Source of the DNA: Treponema sp.
GTDB taxonomy: Bacteria; Spirochaetota; Spirochaetia; Treponematales; Breznakiellaceae
DNA length: 6,482 nt
Direction of reading: 5' to 3'
Assembly: GCA_031289935.1 (NCBI GenBank)
Contig: JAITON010000111.1
Span: 1-6,482, forward strand
Shown: piece by piece, positions 1 through 6,420 of the stretch
Layout of the letters: each line of letters opens with the position of its first letter
Position numbering within the stretch: the first letter of the stretch is position 1
Notes under the pieces: generated by a model
Told to the model about the DNA's origin: nothing
Databases searched by the model: none
What the model saw: only the letters and a program-made list of their open reading frames with translations
Translations under genes and position numbers: made by a program

Positions 1-797
1 TTCCCCCCGGCCAGCACCGCGAAGAGCTCGATGTAGGCCTTGGCGGTGCCGCCGTGGATTTTTCTTAACAACACCTCCTCCACCTGGAAGAGCCCTACTT
101 CGCTGGACATAAGGACCTCGATACGGATGGGCTTTTCTTTCCCCGCGCTGATCCGCAGCTCCTCAATGGCATGGGCGGAATATTGATGAATGTCCCCTAC
201 CCGGGGGGCCCCGGCAATGGCCATGGGGATGCGGGCCCGGCCCTTCTCCATATCGCAGCCGTCGGCCACCTGCACCACCCCGGCCTCCAGGCTGTACACC
301 GGCCGGTTGCCCATGTGCCCCGCGATACCTTCCAATGCCAGGGACCGTACCGCAATCCGCTTGGTCAGGGCCTCGCCGTAAACTTCCTTTAAAATCCTAT
401 CAATAATTGGATAGGCCATATAGGTGCTGTGGATCTCGTGGTCCTGCCGGCCTAGGGCCATGCCCAGATCGTGCAGGAGGGCTGCGCAGAGCACCCCCGT
501 CAGGCTGTCCTCAAAGTCGCCGCCTTCCTCAAGCTCAAGGCTCGTCTTGATTCCTGCCTTTCGCAGGAGGCCCATCATGATGATTCCATTCAGGGCCACC
601 GTCCGCATGTGCACCGGCCCGTGGTCGTTAAAGCCCAGGCGTTTAATCGAAACGCTGTTGCCGTATTCCTGCATGGCCTGTATCTCGTCATCATGGAGCA
701 GTAAATCTACCGCCTTCATGGTCCGGCCCGGTGCGTTAAGTTCCTTAAGGGCGTCGGCAATTTTTGTTTCCAATGAGAGTTCTTTAGGGGATCGCAT
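1..797 (-). CDS. HD-domain predicted metal-dependent phosphohydrolase (3' end outside window)
   Basis: The minus strand is open from an ATG at 797 to the window edge, 265 codons without a stop. The protein begins MRSPKELSLE and carries an HD-superfamily pattern: His63 in FNDHGPVH, His109-Asp110 in ALLHDLG, His120/His124, His161, and Asp179 in VADGCD. Such proteins bind one or two metals and usually hydrolyse phosphomonoesters or nucleotide phosphates. The type resembles single-domain bacterial and archaeal HD proteins with a C-terminal VLMSSEVGLFQVEE region, so probably only a short C-terminal piece is missing. It begins ten bases after the SorE-like gene, and its ribosome site uses that gene's stop codon, so it appears to be an operon member. 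Substrate is unknown; a housekeeping role for sugar phosphates or nucleotides is possible but not shown. Confidence 0.85.
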   Translation of the reverse strand, partial: MRSPKELSLETKIADALKELNAPGRTMKAVDLLLHDDEIQAMQEYGNSVSIKRLGFNDHGPVHMRTVALNGIIMMGLLRKAGIKTSLELEEGGDFEDSLTGVLCAALLHDLGMALGRQDHEIHSTYMAYPIIDRILKEVYGEALTKRIAVRSLALEGIAGHMGNRPVYSLEAGVVQVADGCDMEKGRARIPMAIAGAPRVGDIHQYSAHAIEELRISAGKEKPIRIEVLMSSEVGLFQVEEVLLRKIHGGTAKAYIELFAVLAGG

Positions 798-803
798 GTA
801 CTG

Positions 804-809
804 CTCCTT
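804..809 (-). promoter_or_regulatory. Ribosome binding site of the HD gene, overlapping the sorE-like stop codon
   Basis: On the minus strand this reads AAGGAG, with six bases to the ATG at 797. Its first two bases are the last two of the TAA (810-808) of the SorE-like gene, so the two genes are probably translated in a coupled way. It fixes the start of the HD gene. Confidence 0.7.
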
Positions 810-2097
810 ATGTCTGTACCGTTATATCCGGCGCCTGGGCCAGGAGGTAATCCTCGGCCTCTTTGCTCCAGAGCCCTTGATGCCGGCCGCAGATTTCCGC
901 CAGCTTAGCAAAGAAGGGCTCAGACTGAGCCTTGGCCGCAAAATCATCTATGGCGGTCAGGGCCAGCTTCTTCTGGGTGTAGATGAGCTTCTTGCCGCCG
1001 GGGATCTTGTCCAGGTCAATAGTGGTCTGGGGAACCGCATCCAGGCCGCCGATATGGGTCACCATAAAGACCGGGTTGAGCTTCCCCGAGGCCATCATGT
1101 CCAGGGATTCGATCATGTCATGGGTATTGCCCCCGCTGGTGCCCACGATGTGGTGGGACTCGTAGTGGACGTTGTAGAAGTTGAAGTTCCCCGAAAAGGC
1201 GGGGTCCGTGGGCCCGGCGAAGAAGTTGAGGCAGCCGTCGGCGCCCAAAAGCCGGTCGCCGAGCTCCAGCACGGGCTTTACCGGGGCGAAGACGAACACA
1301 TCATCGTAGAGCTTCCCCCCGTTGAGTTCCCGCAGATGGGCCGCTGGGTCGGCCATGTTTTGAGTGTTCACATAGAGGAGCTCAATACCATTTCTGCGGG
1401 CTTCCTCGGGGGGCAGTAACAGGGCGGCCCGGGCCAGCCGCCGGTCGTCAATGTCGGTAACCACGAGCCGTGATGGCCTCTGGGGGTTGTGGATTGCGTA
1501 GTCGATGGCCCCCAACCCCATGGGCCCTACCCCGGCCAGCAGGGCCAGGGAGCCGCCCTCCGCAATGCCCATACGGTGCTCGTAGGAACCCCAGACCGTG
1601 TGGTACTGGGCGTGGAAGGCCCCCACGATGCAGGATACCGGTTCCGCCAATGAACCCATGAAGTAATTGTCCCCCCGGTATTCCAGGAGACAGTCCATCT
1701 CCATCACCTCCCGGGGGATGATGACATAGGTGGCGTCCCCGCCGATGTATTCGTAGGAGTAGCCTGGCGCCCAAAGCGTGGCCCGGCCGTTTTCATCGGG
1801 ATAGTTTAGGGCTGGTTGTATAGCGAAACGGGAGCCTTCACGAAACTTGCCCGCCCATTTGGCCCCCACCTTTTCCAGGCGCCCGCAGAACTCGTGCCCG
1901 GTGATGACCGGATTTCTGCGGAGGTCATGGCGCACCCGCTTGTGTTTGCCCCCCTGGACGGCCAGCTTGTGGCTGGACATGCAGATGGAATCGGACTCTA
2001 TCCGCGCCAGTATTTCATCATCCTTGATAGCCGGAAGCTCGAATTCCTCCAGCCTGAGGTCGTTCACCCCGTAGATCCGTACCGCTTGTGTCTTCAT
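808..2097 (-). CDS. L-sorbose-1-phosphate reductase-like zinc dehydrogenase (SorE/YggP family)
   Basis: A 429-residue medium-chain, zinc-dependent alcohol dehydrogenase. Catalytic zinc ligands are Cys39, His68-Glu69 in GHEF, and Glu152 in AEPVSC. The four-cysteine structural zinc loop of many relatives is absent. The Rossmann motif is GVGPMG (189-194), and Asp215 at the end of the next strand predicts NAD(H) preference. Signature stretches (MKTQAVRIYG, DDEILARIESDSIC, PGYSYEYIGGDATYVIIP, LNFFAGPTD, VHYESHHIVGTSGGNTHDM) agree well with my memory of Klebsiella SorE and E. coli YggP, and length is normal. SorE reduces L-sorbose 1-phosphate to D-glucitol 6-phosphate, the substrate of the SrlD-like enzyme encoded two genes upstream. 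The start at 2097 has GAGGAG six bases upstream. Another ketose 1-phosphate remains possible, as YggP itself is not well characterised. Confidence 0.87.
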   Translation of the reverse strand: MKTQAVRIYGVNDLRLEEFELPAIKDDEILARIESDSICMSSHKLAVQGGKHKRVRHDLRRNPVITGHEFCGRLEKVGAKWAGKFREGSRFAIQPALNYPDENGRATLWAPGYSYEYIGGDATYVIIPREVMEMDCLLEYRGDNYFMGSLAEPVSCIVGAFHAQYHTVWGSYEHRMGIAEGGSLALLAGVGPMGLGAIDYAIHNPQRPSRLVVTDIDDRRLARAALLLPPEEARRNGIELLYVNTQNMADPAAHLRELNGGKLYDDVFVFAPVKPVLELGDRLLGADGCLNFFAGPTDPAFSGNFNFYNVHYESHHIVGTSGGNTHDMIESLDMMASGKLNPVFMVTHIGGLDAVPQTTIDLDKIPGGKKLIYTQKKLALTAIDDFAAKAQSEPFFAKLAEICGRHQGLWSKEAEDYLLAQAPDITVQT

Positions 2098-2103
2098 TGT
2101 ATG

Positions 2104-2109
2104 CTCCTC
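2104..2109 (-). promoter_or_regulatory. Ribosome binding site of the sorE-like gene
   Basis: On the minus strand this is GAGGAG, six bases before the ATG at 2097, within the 19-base gap after the kinase stop codon. It supports the chosen start. No promoter or terminator fits in this gap. Confidence 0.65.
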
Positions 2110-2116
2110 GTTAGTA

Positions 2117-3646
2117 TTAGTGTTGTTCCGTAAACCGCAGCCAGGTATCCCGGTAACCTGCCAGTTCGGGAATATCCGCCTTGGCCACCTCGTGATAGTC
2201 GATGGTAAAATCCTCTGCCAGTTCCGTTAACGCTCCACCGGGCTTCTTGCTCAGGGCCATCTTGGCAGTCATGGCCGCGCCCAGGGCCGTGGCCTCGGGA
2301 ATGTTGGTGATGAATACCCGGCGCTCCGGCAGGGCCGCAGAGAGCAGAGCGTTGTAGGCCTCGTTCTTGCGGAAGCCTCCCTCGGTAAAGACCTCCTCCC
2401 CCGGCTCAAGCCCGGCCCGTTCCAGGGCCGTCAGGGTCTGCATCACCAGGGAGATGCGTAGTATTGCTACCCCCCGCTCGTAATTACCGAAGCAAGGGGG
2501 CGTCTCCTGCCCCGCTGCGATGGCCGCGTACGCATAGTCCCGCCCCTCCTCATGCACCCGGGGCTTTGAACCGGGGAACTGTCCCGAGCCCGCAGTCAGT
2601 TCCGGTAGCAGGAAGGCCCTTTGCTCCCGCAAAATTGTACGGTAGAGTTCAGGCTCGTAGGGTGGGTAATCGTCCCTGCCGTGCCGGGCCATCAGCAGCT
2701 TGAGCCAGGTATCAAACTCCTGGCCCCCCAGGAAGATGGCCGTCTTCACCGGCGTCCCCAAGGCGGATATGTTGAAGAACACCACCTTACCCAGTTCCTG
2801 GGGAGCAAAGCCGTAGGCCTCCACGGGATGCATCAGCACGCACCAGGTGCCGGTAGAATTGAGCACAAACCCTGTGGAACCTTTCTTGGCGAAGTGGGGA
2901 AGCAGGGATGAATTAGAGTCGTGAATTCCCAGGGTAAGGATGGCGTCCTTTGCAAGGCCGGTCCGCCGGGCAAAGTCCTCAGAGATGGTCCCCAGCACGT
3001 CCCAGGAAGCGTTGAGGGTCTTGGGCATCAGGGGGGCGACCCCCAGACCCTCGGCCACAGGAGACAGCCGCTTCCCCCGCTGATCCCAGAGGTAGGTGTG
3101 GCAGCCCATGTAGGTCCCCTCGGCCCCGGCCTTCCCGGTAAAACGGAAGCCCCAGTATTGAGGGTACATCAGTAAATGTACGGTCCGTGCAAAGCCCTCG
3201 GGGAAGGCTTCCCGGGCGAAGAATATCCCCTTGGCGGTGTTGATCATAGCGCTGAACTGCGGCGTGCCGGTGAGGTCCTGTAGCTGCTCCGCCGGACCGA
3301 ATTGCCGGTAGAAGCGCTCGTGGAAGTCCCCGCCGGGCTCGTGGGTGTAGTACACGCAGGGCACTGCGGGCTTCCCGTCCCGGTCCAGGCATACAAAACT
3401 TGCGCCGTGGGTGGTTACTGCCAGGGCCTTAATGGGGTACTGGGGCGCAAAGGCCGCCAGCCTTGCGGTGAACCATGCTTCCATGGCCTCCAGGTCGTGG
3501 GTCTCCAGTTCCCCGCCGCCGGGACCGGCAACCAGCCGGGGAGGGAAGCTCCGGTATTCCGCGGCCAACTGTCTGAGCCGGTCATCGTACACCGCAACCT
3601 TCTTGTTGGTCATCCCGATATCAATCACCGCAATAGCGTATTCCAT
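2117..3646 (-). CDS. FGGY-family carbohydrate kinase
   Basis: A 509-residue protein of the FGGY sugar kinase family (ATP-dependent, actin/hsp70-type fold), of ordinary length and apparently complete. Visible motifs in order are the first phosphate loop DIGMTNKK (Asp9 to Lys16), the proposed catalytic base Asp243 in GIHDSNSS, the second phosphate loop STGTW (264-268), the nucleotide-side block EGGFRKNEAYNALL (422-435), and the C-terminal TALGAAM (453-459). GCHTYLWD (181-188) recalls the rhamnulokinase/fuculokinase-like part of the family, including the poorly characterised NaCK-like branch, and kinases of that kind phosphorylate ketoses at C1. The gene begins 28 bases after the SDR stop, with GAGGG just before the ATG, and ends 19 bases before the SorE-like gene. 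Placed between a hexitol-phosphate dehydrogenase and a ketose-1-phosphate reductase, it could supply the ketose 1-phosphate. Family is certain; substrate is inferred from context. Confidence 0.9.
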   Translation of the reverse strand: MEYAIAVIDIGMTNKKVAVYDDRLRQLAAEYRSFPPRLVAGPGGGELETHDLEAMEAWFTARLAAFAPQYPIKALAVTTHGASFVCLDRDGKPAVPCVYYTHEPGGDFHERFYRQFGPAEQLQDLTGTPQFSAMINTAKGIFFAREAFPEGFARTVHLLMYPQYWGFRFTGKAGAEGTYMGCHTYLWDQRGKRLSPVAEGLGVAPLMPKTLNASWDVLGTISEDFARRTGLAKDAILTLGIHDSNSSLLPHFAKKGSTGFVLNSTGTWCVLMHPVEAYGFAPQELGKVVFFNISALGTPVKTAIFLGGQEFDTWLKLLMARHGRDDYPPYEPELYRTILREQRAFLLPELTAGSGQFPGSKPRVHEEGRDYAYAAIAAGQETPPCFGNYERGVAILRISLVMQTLTALERAGLEPGEEVFTEGGFRKNEAYNALLSAALPERRVFITNIPEATALGAAMTAKMALSKKPGGALTELAEDFTIDYHEVAKADIPELAGYRDTWLRFTEQH

Positions 3647-3674
3647 GGTATCCCTCTGCGCTCTCTTTCCCCGT

Positions 3675-4988
3675 CTAATGTAACATTACCTGCCCGCCGG
3701 TTACCGGGAGGGCCTGGCCGGTTTCGTACTCCTGTTCCACGAGGTAGTAAATCGCCCGCATCACGTCCGCACCGGCGCAGCCCCGCTTCATAGGGACCTT
3801 GGCCTCGTAGAAGGCCTTCACGTCTGCCAGAGTACGGGCCTTGGGTACCTTGCCGGCCTTGAGGTACTGTACAAAGAGACCCTGCTCCGGGTCCGACCAG
3901 AGGGGCCCGTCGAAGAAGTTCCCTGGACAGATGGCGTTTACCTTGATGTTGTATTCCACCAGTTCCAGGGCAAAGCTGGCCGCCAGGCCGATACCGCCGA
4001 ACTTACCCCCGGCGTAGGCGCCGTTCTTGTTGGAACCCTCCAGGCCGGACTTGGAGTTGATCTGGATGATGTCGGTCTTCCAGGCCGCTGCGGTGCGGTG
4101 CTGCCGCCGCAGGAGCCGGGCCGCGTGCTTGGCTATGATGAAGAAGCCCGTGTAATTGATGTCCGTTACCAGCTTAAACTCCGCCAGATCCTGTTCCAGG
4201 ACGCTCCCGGCCCGTAGTATTCCTGCGTTGCTCACGCAGAGGTCCAGGCCCCCGGCGGTTTCGGCCACCGTATTGAACATGGCTTCCACCGAAGCCTCGT
4301 CCGCCACATTTACTGCCACGGGAATGGCCGCAGTCCGCTTCCCGGCGGCATTGACGGCACCGGCCATCTTTTGGGCCCCTTCAAGGTTGAGGTCCGCAAT
4401 AAAGACCAGGGCTCCCGATGCCGCCAGCCCCCGGACAATCTCCCCGCCGAAACCCTGGGCCCCGCCGGTTACCAGGGCGATGCGGCCCCTCACCACCCCG
4501 GCGCGGCCCGAGGCGCTCATACCCGGCGGCAGGGACGGTTCCGCTCCGGCCGGGGGGCAGCCCGGAGCCATCTTCCCTTCCAGACAGACCGCGTTTTTCC
4601 CGGCCCGCCGCTTCCGGGCCGCGTCAACATCCCGGTCAATCCAGTAGACCCGCTCAACCCGGTCCTGGTTTCTGATGCCCACGCAGGAAGGCAGCTTTTC
4701 TGTCCTGTTGTCCTGCTTTGCCGCCTCCACCCCCGCCGGAGCACGGTCAAAGACCCACGCGCTAAAGGCCTCGGACAGTATCCGTGCGGCCGGTTCCTCG
4801 TTCAACTCACCCTTGCTGATAGCCTGAGACAAGTCAATCTGGAGGGCCTCCTGGGGAAGCGGGCTGCTCCAGGGGCGCTCATCTCCATCCTCCGGCGGGC
4901 TTCCGGCCACAGCCCAGGGGCCCTCCGCCGCGTTCAGGTATAAACCCCGGATAAGGACCGCTATGACGTTAGCTTCCTGCTGATTCAT
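3675..4988 (-). CDS. SrlD/SorD-like sorbitol-6-phosphate dehydrogenase (SDR) with N-terminal extension
   Basis: A 437-residue protein. From about residue 169 it is a classical short-chain dehydrogenase: cofactor motif TGGAQGFG (174-181), Asp199 after the second strand (predicting NAD), NAG (254-256), catalytic Ser312 in INSKSG, and Tyr325 with Lys329 in YAGGK. The blocks INSKSG, KFGG, VPMKRGC and the end VTGGQVM closely recall sorbitol-6-phosphate 2-dehydrogenase (SrlD/SorD), which oxidises D-glucitol 6-phosphate to D-fructose 6-phosphate. That family is about 260 residues long. The first 166 or so residues are extra and match nothing I recognise; they end in a Pro/Gly/Ala-rich linker (about 141-165). 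The start at 4988 has an AAGGAG nine bases upstream, whereas an earlier in-frame ATG at 5015 has none. An internal ATG at 4520 would give a family-sized 281-residue protein but lacks a good ribosome site. SDR class is certain; the exact polyol phosphate is inferred. Confidence 0.85.
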   Translation of the reverse strand: MNQQEANVIAVLIRGLYLNAAEGPWAVAGSPPEDGDERPWSSPLPQEALQIDLSQAISKGELNEEPAARILSEAFSAWVFDRAPAGVEAAKQDNRTEKLPSCVGIRNQDRVERVYWIDRDVDAARKRRAGKNAVCLEGKMAPGCPPAGAEPSLPPGMSASGRAGVVRGRIALVTGGAQGFGGEIVRGLAASGALVFIADLNLEGAQKMAGAVNAAGKRTAAIPVAVNVADEASVEAMFNTVAETAGGLDLCVSNAGILRAGSVLEQDLAEFKLVTDINYTGFFIIAKHAARLLRRQHRTAAAWKTDIIQINSKSGLEGSNKNGAYAGGKFGGIGLAASFALELVEYNIKVNAICPGNFFDGPLWSDPEQGLFVQYLKAGKVPKARTLADVKAFYEAKVPMKRGCAGADVMRAIYYLVEQEYETGQALPVTGGQVMLH

Positions 4989-6420
4989 GTGGTATGTCTC
5001 CTTTGCACAGATCATTCAGTATATCGCAGGCCGATTCCTCAGGCCTGGTAAGCTCAAGTTTGCGCCCCGCCGCCGCATAGACCCTGATGCGGGAGGCCAG
5101 TGATTCGGCGGCCAGGGGATTGTCCGCCGAGAAGAGCCCCATGCGGCTATCCGCCGAGGCAAGCCGCTCATGGGCGATCAGGGCCCAGGTGTTCTCCGTC
5201 AGGCGCCGGTACTGGGGCAGCAGGAGCTCGGGACAGTTGAAGGATTGCCGGGAACTGTTGATGTCCACCCCGGATATCTCCATAAAGCCCCATTCCCCGC
5301 AGTATTGCTGCACCCGTGCAAGCTGTGCGGCCGTATTCCGGGGGGGCATATAGGTAAGGGCCCTAAAGCCCCGGCCTGCAAGCTCCGCAAACAGCTCCGG
5401 CAGAAAGGCGTCCTCGAACCGCTCCGCCGCCTTATCCCCCGTGGGCGACTCCCCCACATCCCCCAGGTAGGCGTAGGCCGGGATGGCCCCCAGGGCGCTG
5501 GCAAAGGCCGTAACCTCCGCCGCAGGGATACACTCGCGGTCATTAGGCTGGATGAAGACCCGGGGCAGTAATCCTGTTTTCAAGAGCCCCAGGAGATCGT
5601 AGAGGTAGTGCGGATTCCGCCCCTCCGCCAGGTATGCGGCAAGTTTCGGCGGCGCCTTAATGCCGAAGCGCTCCGCAAGACCCGCAGCCAGGCCCGGCCC
5701 CCGCCCAAAGGCGGCGATGAGCTTCTCTGCGGCGGCGGCCAGAAGGTGCCGCTCGGTAATCTCCCCGCCCCGGCTATACTGGGACCTTTCCAGGACCTCA
5801 GCCTCAAAGTCGATGAGGGGATCCACCGCCGGGCCGCCCCGGGCCCGCTTCCCCAGGGCCCCGGCCAGGATGACGTTGAGCCCTTCGGCCATGGCCCGGG
5901 TCCGCCGCAGCCGCTCCTGCCGTATAGGCTCCAGAAAGGCCCCTACCATGGGCAGGGCCGGCTTGGGGATGCCCTGGACGGTCATATAGATAATGCCGGT
6001 GGAATCGGGGTTGTTGATCTTCCGCCCCGCCAGGGCCTCAGCCTTGAAGCCCGCCCGGAGCTCGAAGCCCGTACAGCCCCCCATACCCAGGGCCGCGCAG
6101 GCCGCGATCATCTCCCCGGCAGCCCCGGCGGAGTCGTGGTCCACAGAGCCCGCCGCCTCTAAGCCCGCCAGCCGCGCCTGCAAGGCCGCCATGGAGGGCG
6201 TGTAGGGGCTGAAGCTATAGCTGGTGTGGATATGGTTGTTGGACTCCGGCCCCGGTAAGCGGCCAGCCAGGCCAGCTTGAGCAGCGTAGCCAGCTTGGCT
6301 AGCGTAGCCAGCTTGGCTAGCGTAGCTAGCTTGGCTAGCGTAGCTAGCCAGGGCAGCCAGCCGCTCTTCGGGGGCGCAGTACGCATCGTTGATTACTGCC
6401 GGTATATTCATGGTATGCAT
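4969..6420 (-). CDS. PHP-domain predicted metal-dependent phosphohydrolase
   Basis: This 483-residue protein carries metal-ligand signatures of the PHP (polymerase and histidinol phosphatase) superfamily. They are HIHTSYS (His63, His65), DHDS (Asp94-His95-Asp96), the Glu of FELRAG (Glu120), His417 in IAHERL, and GVDIN with Asp386. It resembles, from memory, stand-alone bacterial PHP proteins of about 430 residues with an HIHTSYSFSPY start and a later INNPDS block. Such proteins are predicted to hydrolyse phosphoesters in a di- or trinuclear metal site in the cytoplasm; the substrate is unknown. No signal peptide or membrane segment is visible. Residues about 22-53 are an Ala/Ser/Gln/Tyr hexapeptide repeat placed just before the first metal motif, which is odd for the family. 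The start chosen is the ATG at 6420, five bases after an AGGAG; a GTG at 6423 is too close to it and an ATG at 6411 rather far. The 3' end overlaps the dehydrogenase gene by 20 bases. Confidence 0.85.
   Translation of the reverse strand: MHTMNIPAVINDAYCAPEERLAALASYASQASYASQAGYASQAGYAAQAGLAGRLPGPESNNHIHTSYSFSPYTPSMAALQARLAGLEAAGSVDHDSAGAAGEMIAACAALGMGGCTGFELRAGFKAEALAGRKINNPDSTGIIYMTVQGIPKPALPMVGAFLEPIRQERLRRTRAMAEGLNVILAGALGKRARGGPAVDPLIDFEAEVLERSQYSRGGEITERHLLAAAAEKLIAAFGRGPGLAAGLAERFGIKAPPKLAAYLAEGRNPHYLYDLLGLLKTGLLPRVFIQPNDRECIPAAEVTAFASALGAIPAYAYLGDVGESPTGDKAAERFEDAFLPELFAELAGRGFRALTYMPPRNTAAQLARVQQYCGEWGFMEISGVDINSSRQSFNCPELLLPQYRRLTENTWALIAHERLASADSRMGLFSADNPLAAESLASRIRVYAAAGRKLELTRPEESACDILNDLCKGDIPHESAGS
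4998..5003 (-). promoter_or_regulatory. Ribosome binding site of the SDR gene, inside the PHP gene
   Basis: On the minus strand this is AAGGAG, ending nine bases before the ATG at 4988. It is formed by the Cys-Lys-Gly-Asp codons near the end of the PHP gene. It decides the start against the in-frame ATG at 5015, which has no Shine-Dalgarno-like sequence. The arrangement implies translational coupling of the two genes. Confidence 0.7.
6267..6356 (-). repeat. 18-bp in-frame tandem repeat (five units) in the PHP gene
   Basis: On the plus strand the unit is CGTAGCCAGCTTGGCTAG. Copies at 6285-6302 and 6303-6320 are identical, and 6321-6338 differs by one base. The flanking copies at 6267-6284 and 6339-6356 are degenerate, with about six and four changes. 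Eighteen bases encode six residues, giving YASQAS/YASQAG-type hexapeptides, so gain or loss of a unit would keep the frame. The repeats bring recurrent GCTAGC palindromes. The near identity of the central copies suggests recent expansion by slippage or unequal recombination. Confidence 0.9.

Noticed and set aside
424..1419. 331-codon open frame on the plus strand
   Set aside because: It lies antisense across the HD and SorE-like genes, both of which have full catalytic motifs and ribosome sites. Its translation shows no recognisable domain. Long antisense frames are expected in GC-rich coding DNA.
3647..3674. Terminator or promoter in the largest intergenic gap
   Set aside because: The 28-base gap holds only the kinase ribosome site. 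I see no hairpin followed by a T run on the minus strand and no convincing -35/-10 pair.
4929..4988. Possible bacterial microcompartment targeting helix at the SDR N-terminus (MNQQEANVIAVLIRGL)
   Set aside because: The hydrophobic spacing is only loosely like encapsulation peptides, and there are no shell-protein or other microcompartment genes in the window.
4491..4988. Truncated class II aldolase domain fused to the SDR
   Set aside because: I cannot find the histidine metal-binding pattern or other class II aldolase features in the extension, so the known aldolase-SDR fusion is not supported.
5608..6162. 184-codon plus-strand open frame (and others inside the PHP, SDR and kinase genes)
   Set aside because: The translation is low-complexity Pro/Gly/Arg-rich sequence opposite a well-supported PHP gene, with no family resemblance.
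6267..6356. CRISPR-like or operator array
   Set aside because: The 18-bp units are directly contiguous without spacers, keep the reading frame and encode a regular hexapeptide inside a gene, so they are a coding tandem repeat.
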